Program-made: the position numbers and the translations under genes
Shown: positions 23,701 to 31,091 of the stretch, one piece after another
Numbering within the stretch: position 1 is the stretch's first letter
Layout: every line of letters starts with the position of its first letter
Assembly: GCA_015654675.1 (NCBI GenBank)
Contig: JAATGM010000012.1
Span: 1 to 34,024, forward strand
Source: Planctomycetota bacterium
GTDB taxonomy: Bacteria; Planctomycetota; Phycisphaerae; UBA1845; UTPLA1
DNA: 34,024 bases
Direction: 5' to 3'
The notes under the pieces: model-generated
Told to the model about the DNA's origin: nothing
What the model saw: only the letters and a program-made list of their open reading frames with translations
The model's database searches: none

Positions 23701-26700
23701 CTTCGTCTATACGCCAACCGCTACCGGCGTTCACACTTTTGTGTACACGCTTGCGAACACTGTCGGCTCCGACACCGCCGTGGTCACGATCACGGTTAAC
23801 AAGCCCCCGACGGCGAATGACGACAACCCCGGCGCGAGCTACACGCTCCTGCTGGGCGGCAGTCTGTCACGCCCGGCCGGCGACCTGTTCGCCGACCATG
23901 GCGCGGGCGCTGACGATCTCGGCTTCCCGGTTGCCACGATCGCGAGCTTTGGTCCCGCCACCGGTTCCGAAACACCAGCCGGCCAGGCCGGATCGACGAC
24001 CGGTGGCACCGGCCTCGTGGTCAACGCCAACGGCAGCTTCAACTACACGCCGACGACCACCGGCATCCACACATTCGTCTATAGACTGTCGAACTCAGTC
24101 GGCTCCGACACCGCGACGGTAACCATCACCGTCAACAAGATTCCGATTGCCAATGACGACAATCCCGGTGCGGCCTACACCATCCAGTTCGGTAACACGC
24201 TGACCCGCCCGGCCGCTGACTTGTTCGCCAATCACGGCGCCGGGGCCGACGATCTCGGATTCCCAGTCGCAACCATCACCAGCTTCGGGCCGTCCACCGG
24301 CGCGGAAACGCCCGCCGGCCAGCCCGGCTCCACAACCGGCGGTTCAGGGCTGACGGTAAATGCGAACGGCAGCTTCACCTACACGCCCACGACTCCCGGC
24401 GTTCACACGTTCGTTTACACGTTGGCCAATGCCGTCGGCTCCGACACGGCCGTGGTCACCATCAGTTCCACGCAAGCCCCGGCCGCAGTCGACGATCCGC
24501 CCGGCGGAATTCCCGCGAATAGCACGCCGCCCTCCGGCGCAAACCCTAATCCGTATCACACGGCCATCAACACCGTGCTCAACATCCCGGTCGGTGCGAA
24601 CGGCCTGCTGGCCAACGACACCATCGGCAGCCCGGTCGCGTCGATCGTCAGTTTTGGCCCGTCCACCGGACTCGAAACTACGGTCGCTTCGAACACCGAC
24701 GGCGCAACCGCCAGCGGCGGAACACTCCGTGTCCGCGCGGACGGCAGCTTCACCTACACGCCGGCGTCCAATTTCACCGGCCTCGACCAGTTCAAGTATT
24801 CGCTGAGCAATGGCGTCAACCCGGCCACCGTCGCGACGGTTTCGCTCGCGGTCGGGTTCCGTCTCGCCGTCGCCGACGATACCCACGCCGTGACCGGCAA
24901 TATTGCCATCGACACGTCGCTGGCCCCCGCATTCAGCGTGACCAGCAACGACTCGGGCGACCAGCTCGCTATCGCGCTCGTCGGCGCAACGCACGGAACC
25001 GCCGTCCTCAACCCGAACGGGACGTTTACCTTCGATCCGGATGCCGGCTACACCGGCCCCGCCACGATTACATATTCAGCAACCAACGGGTACGGCTCGT
25101 CGCAGGCCACCGTCAACCTCACCGTCTCCAATCTCGTCTGGTTTGTGGATAACTCGCTGCTCGCCACAGGCGACGGGCGGCGCACAAACCCGTTCAACAG
25201 TCTCGCTGACGCCGCCGCGGCGCCCGTCGGAACCGTCTTCGTCTATCGCCACGCCGGCAGCTATACCGCCGGCTACACGCTCCGCGCTTCCGAGCGACTC
25301 ATCGGCCAGGGCGTCGCCTTCGATGCCACCGCGCTCGGCTTCACCCCCGCGCCGCACAGCGCCAATCTTCCGACGCAATCGATCGCTCCGACGCTCACGA
25401 GCACCGTGACCCTTGCCAACAATTCGGCAGTTCGCGGCCTCAATGTCACGACGACCGGCGCAACCGCGCTGGCGGGTTCGAACGCCATCGGCCTCGATGT
25501 CGCCTCCGTTCTGCTGAACGCAACCACGGCATCCGCGCTATCGTTGACCAATTGCTCCGGCAGCGTCGCGATCTTCAGCACCACCGTCACCAATTCGCCG
25601 ACCGCCGGCGTCGCGCTGGCCAACAATTCGGCCACGATCAGTGTGGGCGCGCTGAACGTCACCAATACCAGCTCGAACCAGCCCGGTCTGGTCGCCACTG
25701 ACAGTTCCGGCACGATCACAGTTTCGTCCGGAGCGCTCAGCACCGGCACGGCCACCGCCATTAACATCGACGGCCCGCCCGCCCGGACGCCGCTCGCCAT
25801 TTCGCTCACCAGCATCACGTCGATCGGCGGCAGCGCCCCCGGCCTGCTGCTCACCGATATTTCAGGCACGTTCTCCATCATCGGCGCTGCAGGCGCCAAT
25901 TCGGGCGGAACGATTCAAAACAAGACCACCGACGGAGTCCGCCTGCTCAACGTGAGCGGCGTGACCCTGACGAAGTTGCTCGTTTCAAACAGCACCGACA
26001 ACAACGTCGACGCGACCAACGCCTCCGGCCTCCGTCTGAGCGGCGTCACGCTCGATCAGTCCGGCAACGACAACTTCCGTGGAAACTCCATGACCAACCT
26101 CGTGCTCTCTGACAGTTGCCTCGTGGATCGCTCCGGAACCCTGCCGGGCATTCACGGAATCAACATCGAAGGGCTGTTCGGCTCGGGCAACTCGATCACG
26201 GCCACGACCATCCGCCGCTCGTCGGCGATTCAGCTTCGCGTCCATAGTGTCATCGCTTCGGCCGCGATTCCGGCGGCGCCGCAGGACATTCTGACGCTCT
26301 CCGGTTGCACGTTCGACCAACACACGGGCATGTTCGCTCAGGACAGCGTCCTGTTCAGCGTTGACTCGGGCGCGAATGCCCGGCTTGTCACCGATGCTTC
26401 GGTCGGCCCCGTGAACATCGCCGACGGCATCGCGGGCATTCACTGCACCGGCACGACCGGCGCACGCCTGGATGCGCGCGTCTCGAATATCAACCGCACC
26501 GGCGGAACGGGAGCGGGCGTGACACTCACCCCGACTGGCTCATCCGGCGCCGGCCCGACCACGATCACGTTCAACATCTCAAACAACACCATCACCAACG
26601 CCGCTGGCGGTCCGCTCAATTTCTTCGCCTCGGCCGGTGGTGCAATTGTGGGCATCGCAGACAACAACACCCTGACTGGTTCACCGAGCAACAGCGCCAT

Positions 26701-27196
26701 CAATCTCGTCGCCGAGGGCAGCGGCCCCGCCAGCTCGGCCATCGCGACGGCTACCATCTCGAACAACAACATCACCGGCGTACAGATCGGTTCGGGCATC
26801 AACTGCCAGGCCCGTACCGGCGGCGCGGCCAATCTCAACATCCTGAACAATCACATCAACATCAACGACGCCCAGAACCAGGAAGGCATCGCCGTCCAGT
26901 CCGGTTCGACCAACGCAGGCGAAGGCAACAGCACCGTTTGCCTCAACCTGGCCGGCAATCGCTCAACGGTGGGTCCGGCCTCCGGCCAGGAGGACTATCG
27001 CCTCACCGTCCGCGGCCCGAGCGTCTTCCGCCTCCAGGGTTTCACCGGCAATGGCGCAAACTTCGCCGAAGTGAGCAGTTGGCTCGTCAATGTGAAGGAC
27101 AACAAGCGATTTGACGGCTCAGCCCCAACCTCCCAAATCAGTATCTTCACCGCCGGCGTCTATACCCAGGCCCCGGTCAACTGTTCCGTCCCTTAG
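20792..27196 (+). CDS. Giant surface lipoprotein: cadherin/VCBS-like repeats plus beta-helix domain
   Basis: A 2134-residue surface protein, probably an adhesin. A hydrophobic signal segment ends in a lipobox (LGLAGC, about residue 29), then a Pro/Thr linker. Three cadherin-like (tandem-95 type) units follow, each opening near NDAPVA or NDPP and holding VLANDSD and YNGPDAFTYQICD-like blocks. Three VCBS-type units come next (TEDAA.N..TGNVL.NDTD), then further Ig-like units, then three tandem 112-residue repeats (23459-24466) and two more beta units. From about residue 1450 (WFVDNSLLATGDGRRTNPFNSL) the rest reads as a right-handed parallel beta-helix rich in Asn and Thr. Calcium binding at the Asp-rich loops is likely. 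ATG 20792 lacks a close ribosome site; a perfect AGGAGG lies 30 bases upstream. No C-terminal sorting signal seen. Confidence 0.88.
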   Translation: MGNWKISEPHTRGRLSFILRAFLMLGLAGCGTPTPVPNPTPNAAPFVNRNDAFTNEDTPVVVNVLDNDSDPDGQINPGSVTITIPPAHGTTQIDAATGQITYSPNANFNGEDIFTYQVCDNDATPLCGTATVNVFITAVNDAPVAANDTLVTNEDTPADVAVLANDSDADGPLSATGLSISAAPAHGTAQINLATGQITYTPAHNYNGPDAFTYQICDNGTPQLCASASVNITVNPVNDPPVAVADTATLDEDSQVVINVLANDSDPDSPLNPASVTVTIAPQHGSTTINPAIGEITYIPTGDFNGPDSFTYQICDNAVPALCATAVVSITVNPVNDPPSAAPDAADITEDAAPNTVTGNVLANDTDIDSTLTVASVNVTPANVGVAVAGTFGSVVINADGSFTYTLNNALPSVQALAPGDTVQDSFTYANTDGAASASSTLTISIHGANDAPVASNDSADVTEDAAQNTATGNVLSNDTDVDNNDTRTVTQVNNDVDNVAHPLAGSFGSFTLNADGTFTYTLDNANPQVNALNAGGTLTDAFTYVVSDSHGGSATASVTITIHGHNDAPVAAADANTAVEDGGPVNGNVLTNDTDVDNPTLTVASVNAAPANVGVPVAGLYGQVTINANGAYTYTLNNALPAVQSLGLGQTLSDVFNYTASDGSLASNTAMLTITINGANDAPVATADGPFAITNGATLNISAPGLLANDSDIDTGDTLTAILDTPPALAASFTVNPNGSFTYTHNNSGAGNDSFSYHARDSHNAVSNTIVVSITIQTGPAANDDQYTTLANTPLNINAAAGVIQGNSPGAVADTGSPTPTLTHYGPVGGPLATTPGNPFVTAGGATLNMSANGAFTYAPAANFSGVDHFDYEITNPAGVDTATVTITVNKLPVANEDNPGATYTIILGNTLTRPAGDLFANHGAGADDLGFPAATISSFGPTTGTETLAGQPGSTSGSAGLTVNANGSFVYTPTATGVHTFVYTLANTVGSDTAVVTITVNKPPTANDDNPGASYTLLLGGSLSRPAGDLFADHGAGADDLGFPVATIASFGPATGSETPAGQAGSTTGGTGLVVNANGSFNYTPTTTGIHTFVYRLSNSVGSDTATVTITVNKIPIANDDNPGAAYTIQFGNTLTRPAADLFANHGAGADDLGFPVATITSFGPSTGAETPAGQPGSTTGGSGLTVNANGSFTYTPTTPGVHTFVYTLANAVGSDTAVVTISSTQAPAAVDDPPGGIPANSTPPSGANPNPYHTAINTVLNIPVGANGLLANDTIGSPVASIVSFGPSTGLETTVASNTDGATASGGTLRVRADGSFTYTPASNFTGLDQFKYSLSNGVNPATVATVSLAVGFRLAVADDTHAVTGNIAIDTSLAPAFSVTSNDSGDQLAIALVGATHGTAVLNPNGTFTFDPDAGYTGPATITYSATNGYGSSQATVNLTVSNLVWFVDNSLLATGDGRRTNPFNSLADAAAAPVGTVFVYRHAGSYTAGYTLRASERLIGQGVAFDATALGFTPAPHSANLPTQSIAPTLTSTVTLANNSAVRGLNVTTTGATALAGSNAIGLDVASVLLNATTASALSLTNCSGSVAIFSTTVTNSPTAGVALANNSATISVGALNVTNTSSNQPGLVATDSSGTITVSSGALSTGTATAINIDGPPARTPLAISLTSITSIGGSAPGLLLTDISGTFSIIGAAGANSGGTIQNKTTDGVRLLNVSGVTLTKLLVSNSTDNNVDATNASGLRLSGVTLDQSGNDNFRGNSMTNLVLSDSCLVDRSGTLPGIHGINIEGLFGSGNSITATTIRRSSAIQLRVHSVIASAAIPAAPQDILTLSGCTFDQHTGMFAQDSVLFSVDSGANARLVTDASVGPVNIADGIAGIHCTGTTGARLDARVSNINRTGGTGAGVTLTPTGSSGAGPTTITFNISNNTITNAAGGPLNFFASAGGAIVGIADNNTLTGSPSNSAINLVAEGSGPASSAIATATISNNNITGVQIGSGINCQARTGGAANLNILNNHININDAQNQEGIAVQSGSTNAGEGNSTVCLNLAGNRSTVGPASGQEDYRLTVRGPSVFRLQGFTGNGANFAEVSSWLVNVKDNKRFDGSAPTSQISIFTAGVYTQAPVNCSVP
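23459..24466 (+). repeat. Three tandem 336-bp coding repeats in the giant lipoprotein
   Basis: Copies begin at 23459, 23795 and 24131, each exactly 336 bases (112 residues), opening with VNK.P.AN.DNPGA and containing RPA.DLFA.HGAGADDLGFP and FVY.L.N.VGSDTA. Differences are largely synonymous, so the protein is conserved while the DNA has drifted. Confidence 0.9.
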
Positions 27197-27237
27197 GGCG
27201 CACCAGACTCGGCACCCATCCCGACGGAAGAAACAGG

Positions 27238-27267
27238 TTCACAGGACCAGGCCGCCGCGCTTATAAT
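27238..27267 (+). promoter_or_regulatory. Promoter of the WDG-repeat protein gene
   Basis: TTCACA and a perfect TATAAT are 18 bases apart. Transcription would start near 27274, giving a leader of about 83 bases. Confidence 0.65.
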
Positions 27268-27283
27268 CCCGCCATCGTGCGCT

Positions 27284-27325
27284 TCGGCGAACCGACTCGG
27301 GCGCACAAGCACTCACGTTCGCCGA
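27284..27325 (+). repeat. Inverted repeat in the 5' leader
   Basis: A perfect 9-bp inverted repeat (TCGGCGAAC / GTTCGCCGA) around 24 bases, lying wholly within the predicted leader. It could fold in the mRNA and affect translation or stability. Confidence 0.45.
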
Positions 27326-27356
27326 TCCACGTCGCCCTTAGATCGGAGAACTGCAC

Positions 27357-28541
27357 ATGCCGCACCACAACACGGTCCGCGCCGTCGGTCTCGTCATCAC
27401 TCTGGTTGCCTCGACCTCCGCAAGCTCTTCATTCGCCCAATGCGCTCCCGAGTGGCGACTAGGCGACATCCGACCCGGTATCGGCGGGAGTCCGCGCGCC
27501 ATGATCGAATGGGATCGGGACGGCGCAGGCTCCGAACCCGCGGTTCTCGTTATGGGAGGGCAATTGGCGTCGTCGTTGGGCGGCCCGGTTCTTCAAAACG
27601 TCGCTATCTGGAACGGCTCGACCTTTGAGTCCCTCGGATCGGGCATCTCCGCGACTCCGCCCATCGCACCTACCGTTTGGGCATTTGCAATCTACCAGGG
27701 CGATCTCATCGCCGCAGGCCGCTTCAATCTGGCCGGCGGCGCATCCGCCAACTACGTAGCTCGCTGGGATGGTTCCACATGGCATCCGCTCGGTGCCGGA
27801 ATGGACAACGATATATACGCCCTCGCCATCTACAACGGAGACCTGATCGCCGGCGGGGCTTTCGGTACGGCGGATGGCGCGCCCTGCTCGAACATCGCGC
27901 GCTGGGATGGCACGCAATGGCATCCGCTCGGCGCCGGCCTGAATGACAGCGTCACCGCTTTGGCGGTGCATGCCGGAGCGCTGTTTGCGGGCGGCGCCTT
28001 CATTGCCTCCGGTGGCGATGCGGTAAGTCACATCGCCGGTTGGGATGGCGCGGAATGGAAGCCGCTCGGCGCGGGCGTCGACAACGAGGTCTGGGCCTTC
28101 GCCGATTTCGGCGGCGACCTGATTGCCGCCGGCCGGTTCGCCGTTGCAGGCGGCAGCCCGGCGAACTTCATCGCCCGCTGGAATGGTGCAACCTGGTCGA
28201 CTCTTGGCAATGGGCTCGGAGCACGGGCATGGGATCTGACCGTTCTCAACAACGAACTCGTCGTGGGAGGTGACTTCAACACTGCCGGCGGTATTCCCGC
28301 TCGCGCAGTCGCCGCTTGGAACGGTTCGCAGTGGCGCGAGTTCGGCCCCGGCGTCAGTAACGGCGTCTTCTCAGTGCTTCCCTTCAAGGATGAATTGTTT
28401 GCTGGTGGCGGGTTTAGCAGCGGTAGCGCAGGGCCCAATCAAGGGGTCGCCCGCTTTGACGGCACCGACTGGCACCGACTGGCGCCCACTCGGAAGGGGC
28501 ATGAACGGCAGAGCGACCGCTGTTACAACTTTTCGCGATGA
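27357..28541 (+). CDS. Secreted WDG-repeat (propeller-like) protein, N-terminal part before a frameshift
   Basis: N-terminal 394 residues of a secreted repeat protein. ATG 27357 follows GGAG at 8 bases; the signal peptide ends SSSFAQ. Six repeats of about 46 residues follow, each of the form RWDG..W.PLG.G....V.AL....G.LIAGG.F..AGG.....IA, resembling Rax2- or Kelch-like beta propellers. A seventh repeat begins (RFDGTDW) and is then cut by a 10-bp tandem duplication at 28461-28480 that shifts the frame; the last 20 or so residues (HRLAPTRKGHERQSD...) are out-of-frame read-through. Removing one copy joins this to the next CDS in a clean 782-residue reading. Either a true frameshift, a reversible length switch, or a sequence error. 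Function: surface or secreted scaffold, unknown. Confidence 0.82.
   Translation: MPHHNTVRAVGLVITLVASTSASSSFAQCAPEWRLGDIRPGIGGSPRAMIEWDRDGAGSEPAVLVMGGQLASSLGGPVLQNVAIWNGSTFESLGSGISATPPIAPTVWAFAIYQGDLIAAGRFNLAGGASANYVARWDGSTWHPLGAGMDNDIYALAIYNGDLIAGGAFGTADGAPCSNIARWDGTQWHPLGAGLNDSVTALAVHAGALFAGGAFIASGGDAVSHIAGWDGAEWKPLGAGVDNEVWAFADFGGDLIAAGRFAVAGGSPANFIARWNGATWSTLGNGLGARAWDLTVLNNELVVGGDFNTAGGIPARAVAAWNGSQWREFGPGVSNGVFSVLPFKDELFAGGGFSSGSAGPNQGVARFDGTDWHRLAPTRKGHERQSDRCYNFSR
28461..28480 (+). repeat. 10-bp tandem duplication causing a frameshift
   Basis: GGCACCGACT is present twice in direct contact, followed by another GGC. Deleting one copy restores DGTDWRPLGRGMNGRA, exactly the repeat pattern of the protein, and makes 27357-29715 one open frame. 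Confidence 0.92.
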
Positions 28542-29715
28542 ACTTGTCCTCGCCGGTGGCTTTACCCAGGCCGGTGCTATTTCCGCCAGTCGCGTCGTCC
28601 GATGGGACGGTCTCGACTACAAAGCTCTCGGAAGCGGCGTGAACGGCGAAGTCAGCGCCGTGGGAGTTTTCGGCGATAACCTGATCGTCGCCGGTTCGTT
28701 CAATGCCGCCGGCGGCAATCCCGCCAACTCGATCGCCCGCTGGGACGGCACGGACTGGTATCCACTCGCCCAGGGCATCACAGGTCAGATCCGCGCGCTC
28801 GCGGTCCATGGACCCGATCTGATCGCGGCCGGCAAGTTTCAACTCGCCGGTTCAGCCCTCGCAGCCAACATTGCCCGATGGAACGGTTCCGAATGGAGCC
28901 CGCTCGATTCCGGCCTCACCGGCAACGACGCGACTGTCCTGTCCCTCGCCAGCTATCAGGGCGAACTCGTCGCCGGCGGATGGTTTTCGTCCGCGGGTGG
29001 TGCGTCCGTCCAGAACGTGGCACGCTGGAATGGAAAGTACTGGACTCCATTTGCGTCGGGATTGGCCGGTGGCGTCGGCGCGCTGACGATCTTCAATGGC
29101 GAGTTGTTCGCGGCCACTTGGCAGGTTTATCGGTGGGACGGCGTAAGCTGGCAATCGACCCATCTTCCGGACGGTGATGGAATTCGGGCTCTATTTCCGT
29201 ATCAGAGCGAGCTGTTCGCCATCGGCGAAGACTATTTCTTCAGATGGAATGGCGCCACGTGGAGCGGGTCTTTCAGCTACTTCCACAGAGACGGACGCAT
29301 GGCCGAATACCACGGCGAACTCATCTTCAGCGACGCCTTCAACACGGGATCGACCGCCGGCGCCTGGGGACGCTTCGGCCCCGCTGAACCGCAATTCGTT
29401 CAACAGCCGTCCAGCAGCGCCGTACGAACTGGCGCCGCCGCCACATTTCGTGCAGCCGCCATTGGCAATGCCGATCTGAGCTACCAATGGCGCCGAAACA
29501 GCGCGGACCTCGCCAATGGCCCCAACATCAGCGGCGCGCAATTCCCGATCCTGACAATCAACTCCGCGACGATGGCCGACGCAGGTCAATACGACTGCCT
29601 CGTCGCCAACAAATGCGGAACGGCAACCAGCGCTACCGCGCGCCTCCGTGTGATCGGCTCAGCGCCCACCCCGCCCGGCCTGACACTTCCGGTCTCGCCG
29701 GCAACAATGGACTAA
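28501..29715 (+). CDS. Secreted WDG-repeat protein, C-terminal part after the frameshift (with Ig-like domain)
   Basis: C-terminal continuation of the broken gene. The same about-46-residue repeats go on (seven more, for instance RWDGLDYKALGSGVNGEVSA and RWDGTDWYPLAQGI), the last ones more diverged. From about 29380 there is an I-set-like immunoglobulin domain (PQFVQQPSSSAVRTGAAATF, YQWRRNSADL, ADAGQYDCLVANKCG). As an independent product it would have to start inside, for example at ATG 28501, which has GGAAGG just before it and overlaps the end of the N-terminal part by 41 bases; such a product would lack a signal peptide and stay in the cytoplasm. The frame is also open upstream to a GTG at 28270, but that stretch is out-of-frame translation of the first part. 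Confidence 0.78.
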   Translation: MNGRATAVTTFRDELVLAGGFTQAGAISASRVVRWDGLDYKALGSGVNGEVSAVGVFGDNLIVAGSFNAAGGNPANSIARWDGTDWYPLAQGITGQIRALAVHGPDLIAAGKFQLAGSALAANIARWNGSEWSPLDSGLTGNDATVLSLASYQGELVAGGWFSSAGGASVQNVARWNGKYWTPFASGLAGGVGALTIFNGELFAATWQVYRWDGVSWQSTHLPDGDGIRALFPYQSELFAIGEDYFFRWNGATWSGSFSYFHRDGRMAEYHGELIFSDAFNTGSTAGAWGRFGPAEPQFVQQPSSSAVRTGAAATFRAAAIGNADLSYQWRRNSADLANGPNISGAQFPILTINSATMADAGQYDCLVANKCGTATSATARLRVIGSAPTPPGLTLPVSPATMD

Positions 29716-29756
29716 AGCAAGCACCGCCCGGCAAAGGTGAATCGCGACAGACCGTC

Positions 29757-29786
29757 GTGCGGTGAATACGGCCCTATTCACCGCAC
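29757..29786. terminator. Hairpin between convergent genes (likely bidirectional terminator)
   Basis: Perfect 12-bp stem (GTGCGGTGAATA and its complement) with a 6-base loop, between the WDG-repeat gene and the minus-strand multicopper oxidase. No T-run follows on either side, so termination may be inefficient or factor-assisted. Confidence 0.6.
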
Positions 29787-29834
29787 ATTCTGCGGCGAAT
29801 AGCGACTACGGCACGCGCGCCCCCGTGGTCCGCC

Positions 29835-31091
29835 TCACCGAGTTCCACTCTCCACCAACTCCGCCTGTGTCCCCGCCGGATACTCATACCACCCCGGATC
29901 CTCGTAGCTCGCCAGGTTCTCCCGCACCTTCAAAATCGTGAACATCCCGCCCATTCCGATCGACCCGTACGGCCCCATCATGCTCAGCATCGGAATGCTG
30001 TTCTTCGGAACCGGCATCTTCATCATCTTTTCCCCCGGCACGCCCATCGTCATGTAGTCCGGCAGCAGCGGCCGCGTCAGCGCATCCATCTCCCCCGGGC
30101 GCACGCCCACCATGTTCGGAAAATCATGCCCCATCTGGTTCATCACGTGGTGCGTCATATGGCAGTGAAACGCCCAGTCCCCCGGCTCCGTCGCCACGAA
30201 CTCGATATCCCGCGTCGTCGCCACCGGCACCAGCACGGTCGACTCCAGATATCGCGCCGATTCCTGCACCGTCGCACCGTCCCGCGCCGTCACCGTGAAC
30301 TGATACCCGTGCAGGTGGATCGGATGATGATCCATCGCGCTCAGATTCCCAAATCGCACCCGCACCCGATCGCCGCGCTTCGCCACCAGCGGCGCGGTCC
30401 CCGGAAATGCCTTGCTGTTCATCGTCAGAATGTTGAAATCGTTCATCGCCCGCGGATTCGGCGTCGACTGCCCGACCGGAATGTCCCACTCGCCCAGCAT
30501 GATCGAGAAGTCGCGGTCCACCGCCGCCCGATCCGGCGTCTTCGGATGGATCACGATCATCCCCATCATTCCCATCGCCTGCTGCAACATCTCGTTGTGA
30601 TGCGGGTGATACATCACCGTCCCATGCTGCCGCAGCGTGAACTCATAGCGAAACGTCTCGCCCGGCCGGATCGGCCGCTGGTTGAGCCCGCTCACCCCGT
30701 CCATGCCGCACGGCAGATACAGCCCATGCCAGTGCACAGTCGTCGGCTCGGGTAGCTCGTTCGTCACAAAGATCCGAACACGGTCTCCCTCCACTGCCTC
30801 GATCGTCGGTCCGGGAGTTTGCCCGTTGTATCCCCAGCAGTTCGCCACCAGCCCCGGCGCGAACTCATGCTTGAACGTATTCGCGACGAGCCGATACTCT
30901 TTCGCCCCGTCGACCATCTTCCACGGCAGCGAGCTTCCATTCGGCGTAATCACCGGCCGGTGTCCGTCCGCGCCCCCGCGAGCGCTCGCCGCGCCTTCCT
31001 CCGCCGCCAGTGCCTGCCGCAACCCGCCCGAAATCGCCGCGCCCACCGCCAGCGCACCGCTGCCCGCAATCATCTCTCGTCGCGATATCAC
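29835..31091 (-). CDS. Tat-exported multicopper oxidase (copper-resistance type)
   Basis: Periplasmic multicopper oxidase of 418 residues, likely oxidising Cu(I) or another metal or phenol with reduction of O2. GTG 31091 with GGGAGG 6 bases before it; the N-terminus MISRREMIAGSGALAVGAAI has a twin-arginine-like signal (SRREM). All four copper motifs are present: HWHG (120-123), HPHH (162-165), HPIHLHG (256-262) and HCHMTHHVMNQM (309-320: HCHxxxHxxxxM, the type 1 site with axial Met). Unusually, about 98 residues follow this last motif, with many Met (PDYMTMGVPGEKMMKMP, IPMLSMMGPYGSIGMGGM), which could bind or hand over Cu(I). It overlaps the TolC-like gene by 4 bases and is its downstream partner. 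Confidence 0.92.
   Translation of the reverse strand: MISRREMIAGSGALAVGAAISGGLRQALAAEEGAASARGGADGHRPVITPNGSSLPWKMVDGAKEYRLVANTFKHEFAPGLVANCWGYNGQTPGPTIEAVEGDRVRIFVTNELPEPTTVHWHGLYLPCGMDGVSGLNQRPIRPGETFRYEFTLRQHGTVMYHPHHNEMLQQAMGMMGMIVIHPKTPDRAAVDRDFSIMLGEWDIPVGQSTPNPRAMNDFNILTMNSKAFPGTAPLVAKRGDRVRVRFGNLSAMDHHPIHLHGYQFTVTARDGATVQESARYLESTVLVPVATTRDIEFVATEPGDWAFHCHMTHHVMNQMGHDFPNMVGVRPGEMDALTRPLLPDYMTMGVPGEKMMKMPVPKNSIPMLSMMGPYGSIGMGGMFTILKVRENLASYEDPGWYEYPAGTQAELVESGTR

Noticed and set aside
28270-28470. N-terminal 67 codons of the frame beginning at GTG 28270
   Set aside because: Out-of-frame reading of the WDG-repeat protein; the true repeat pattern is in the other frame until the 10-bp duplication.
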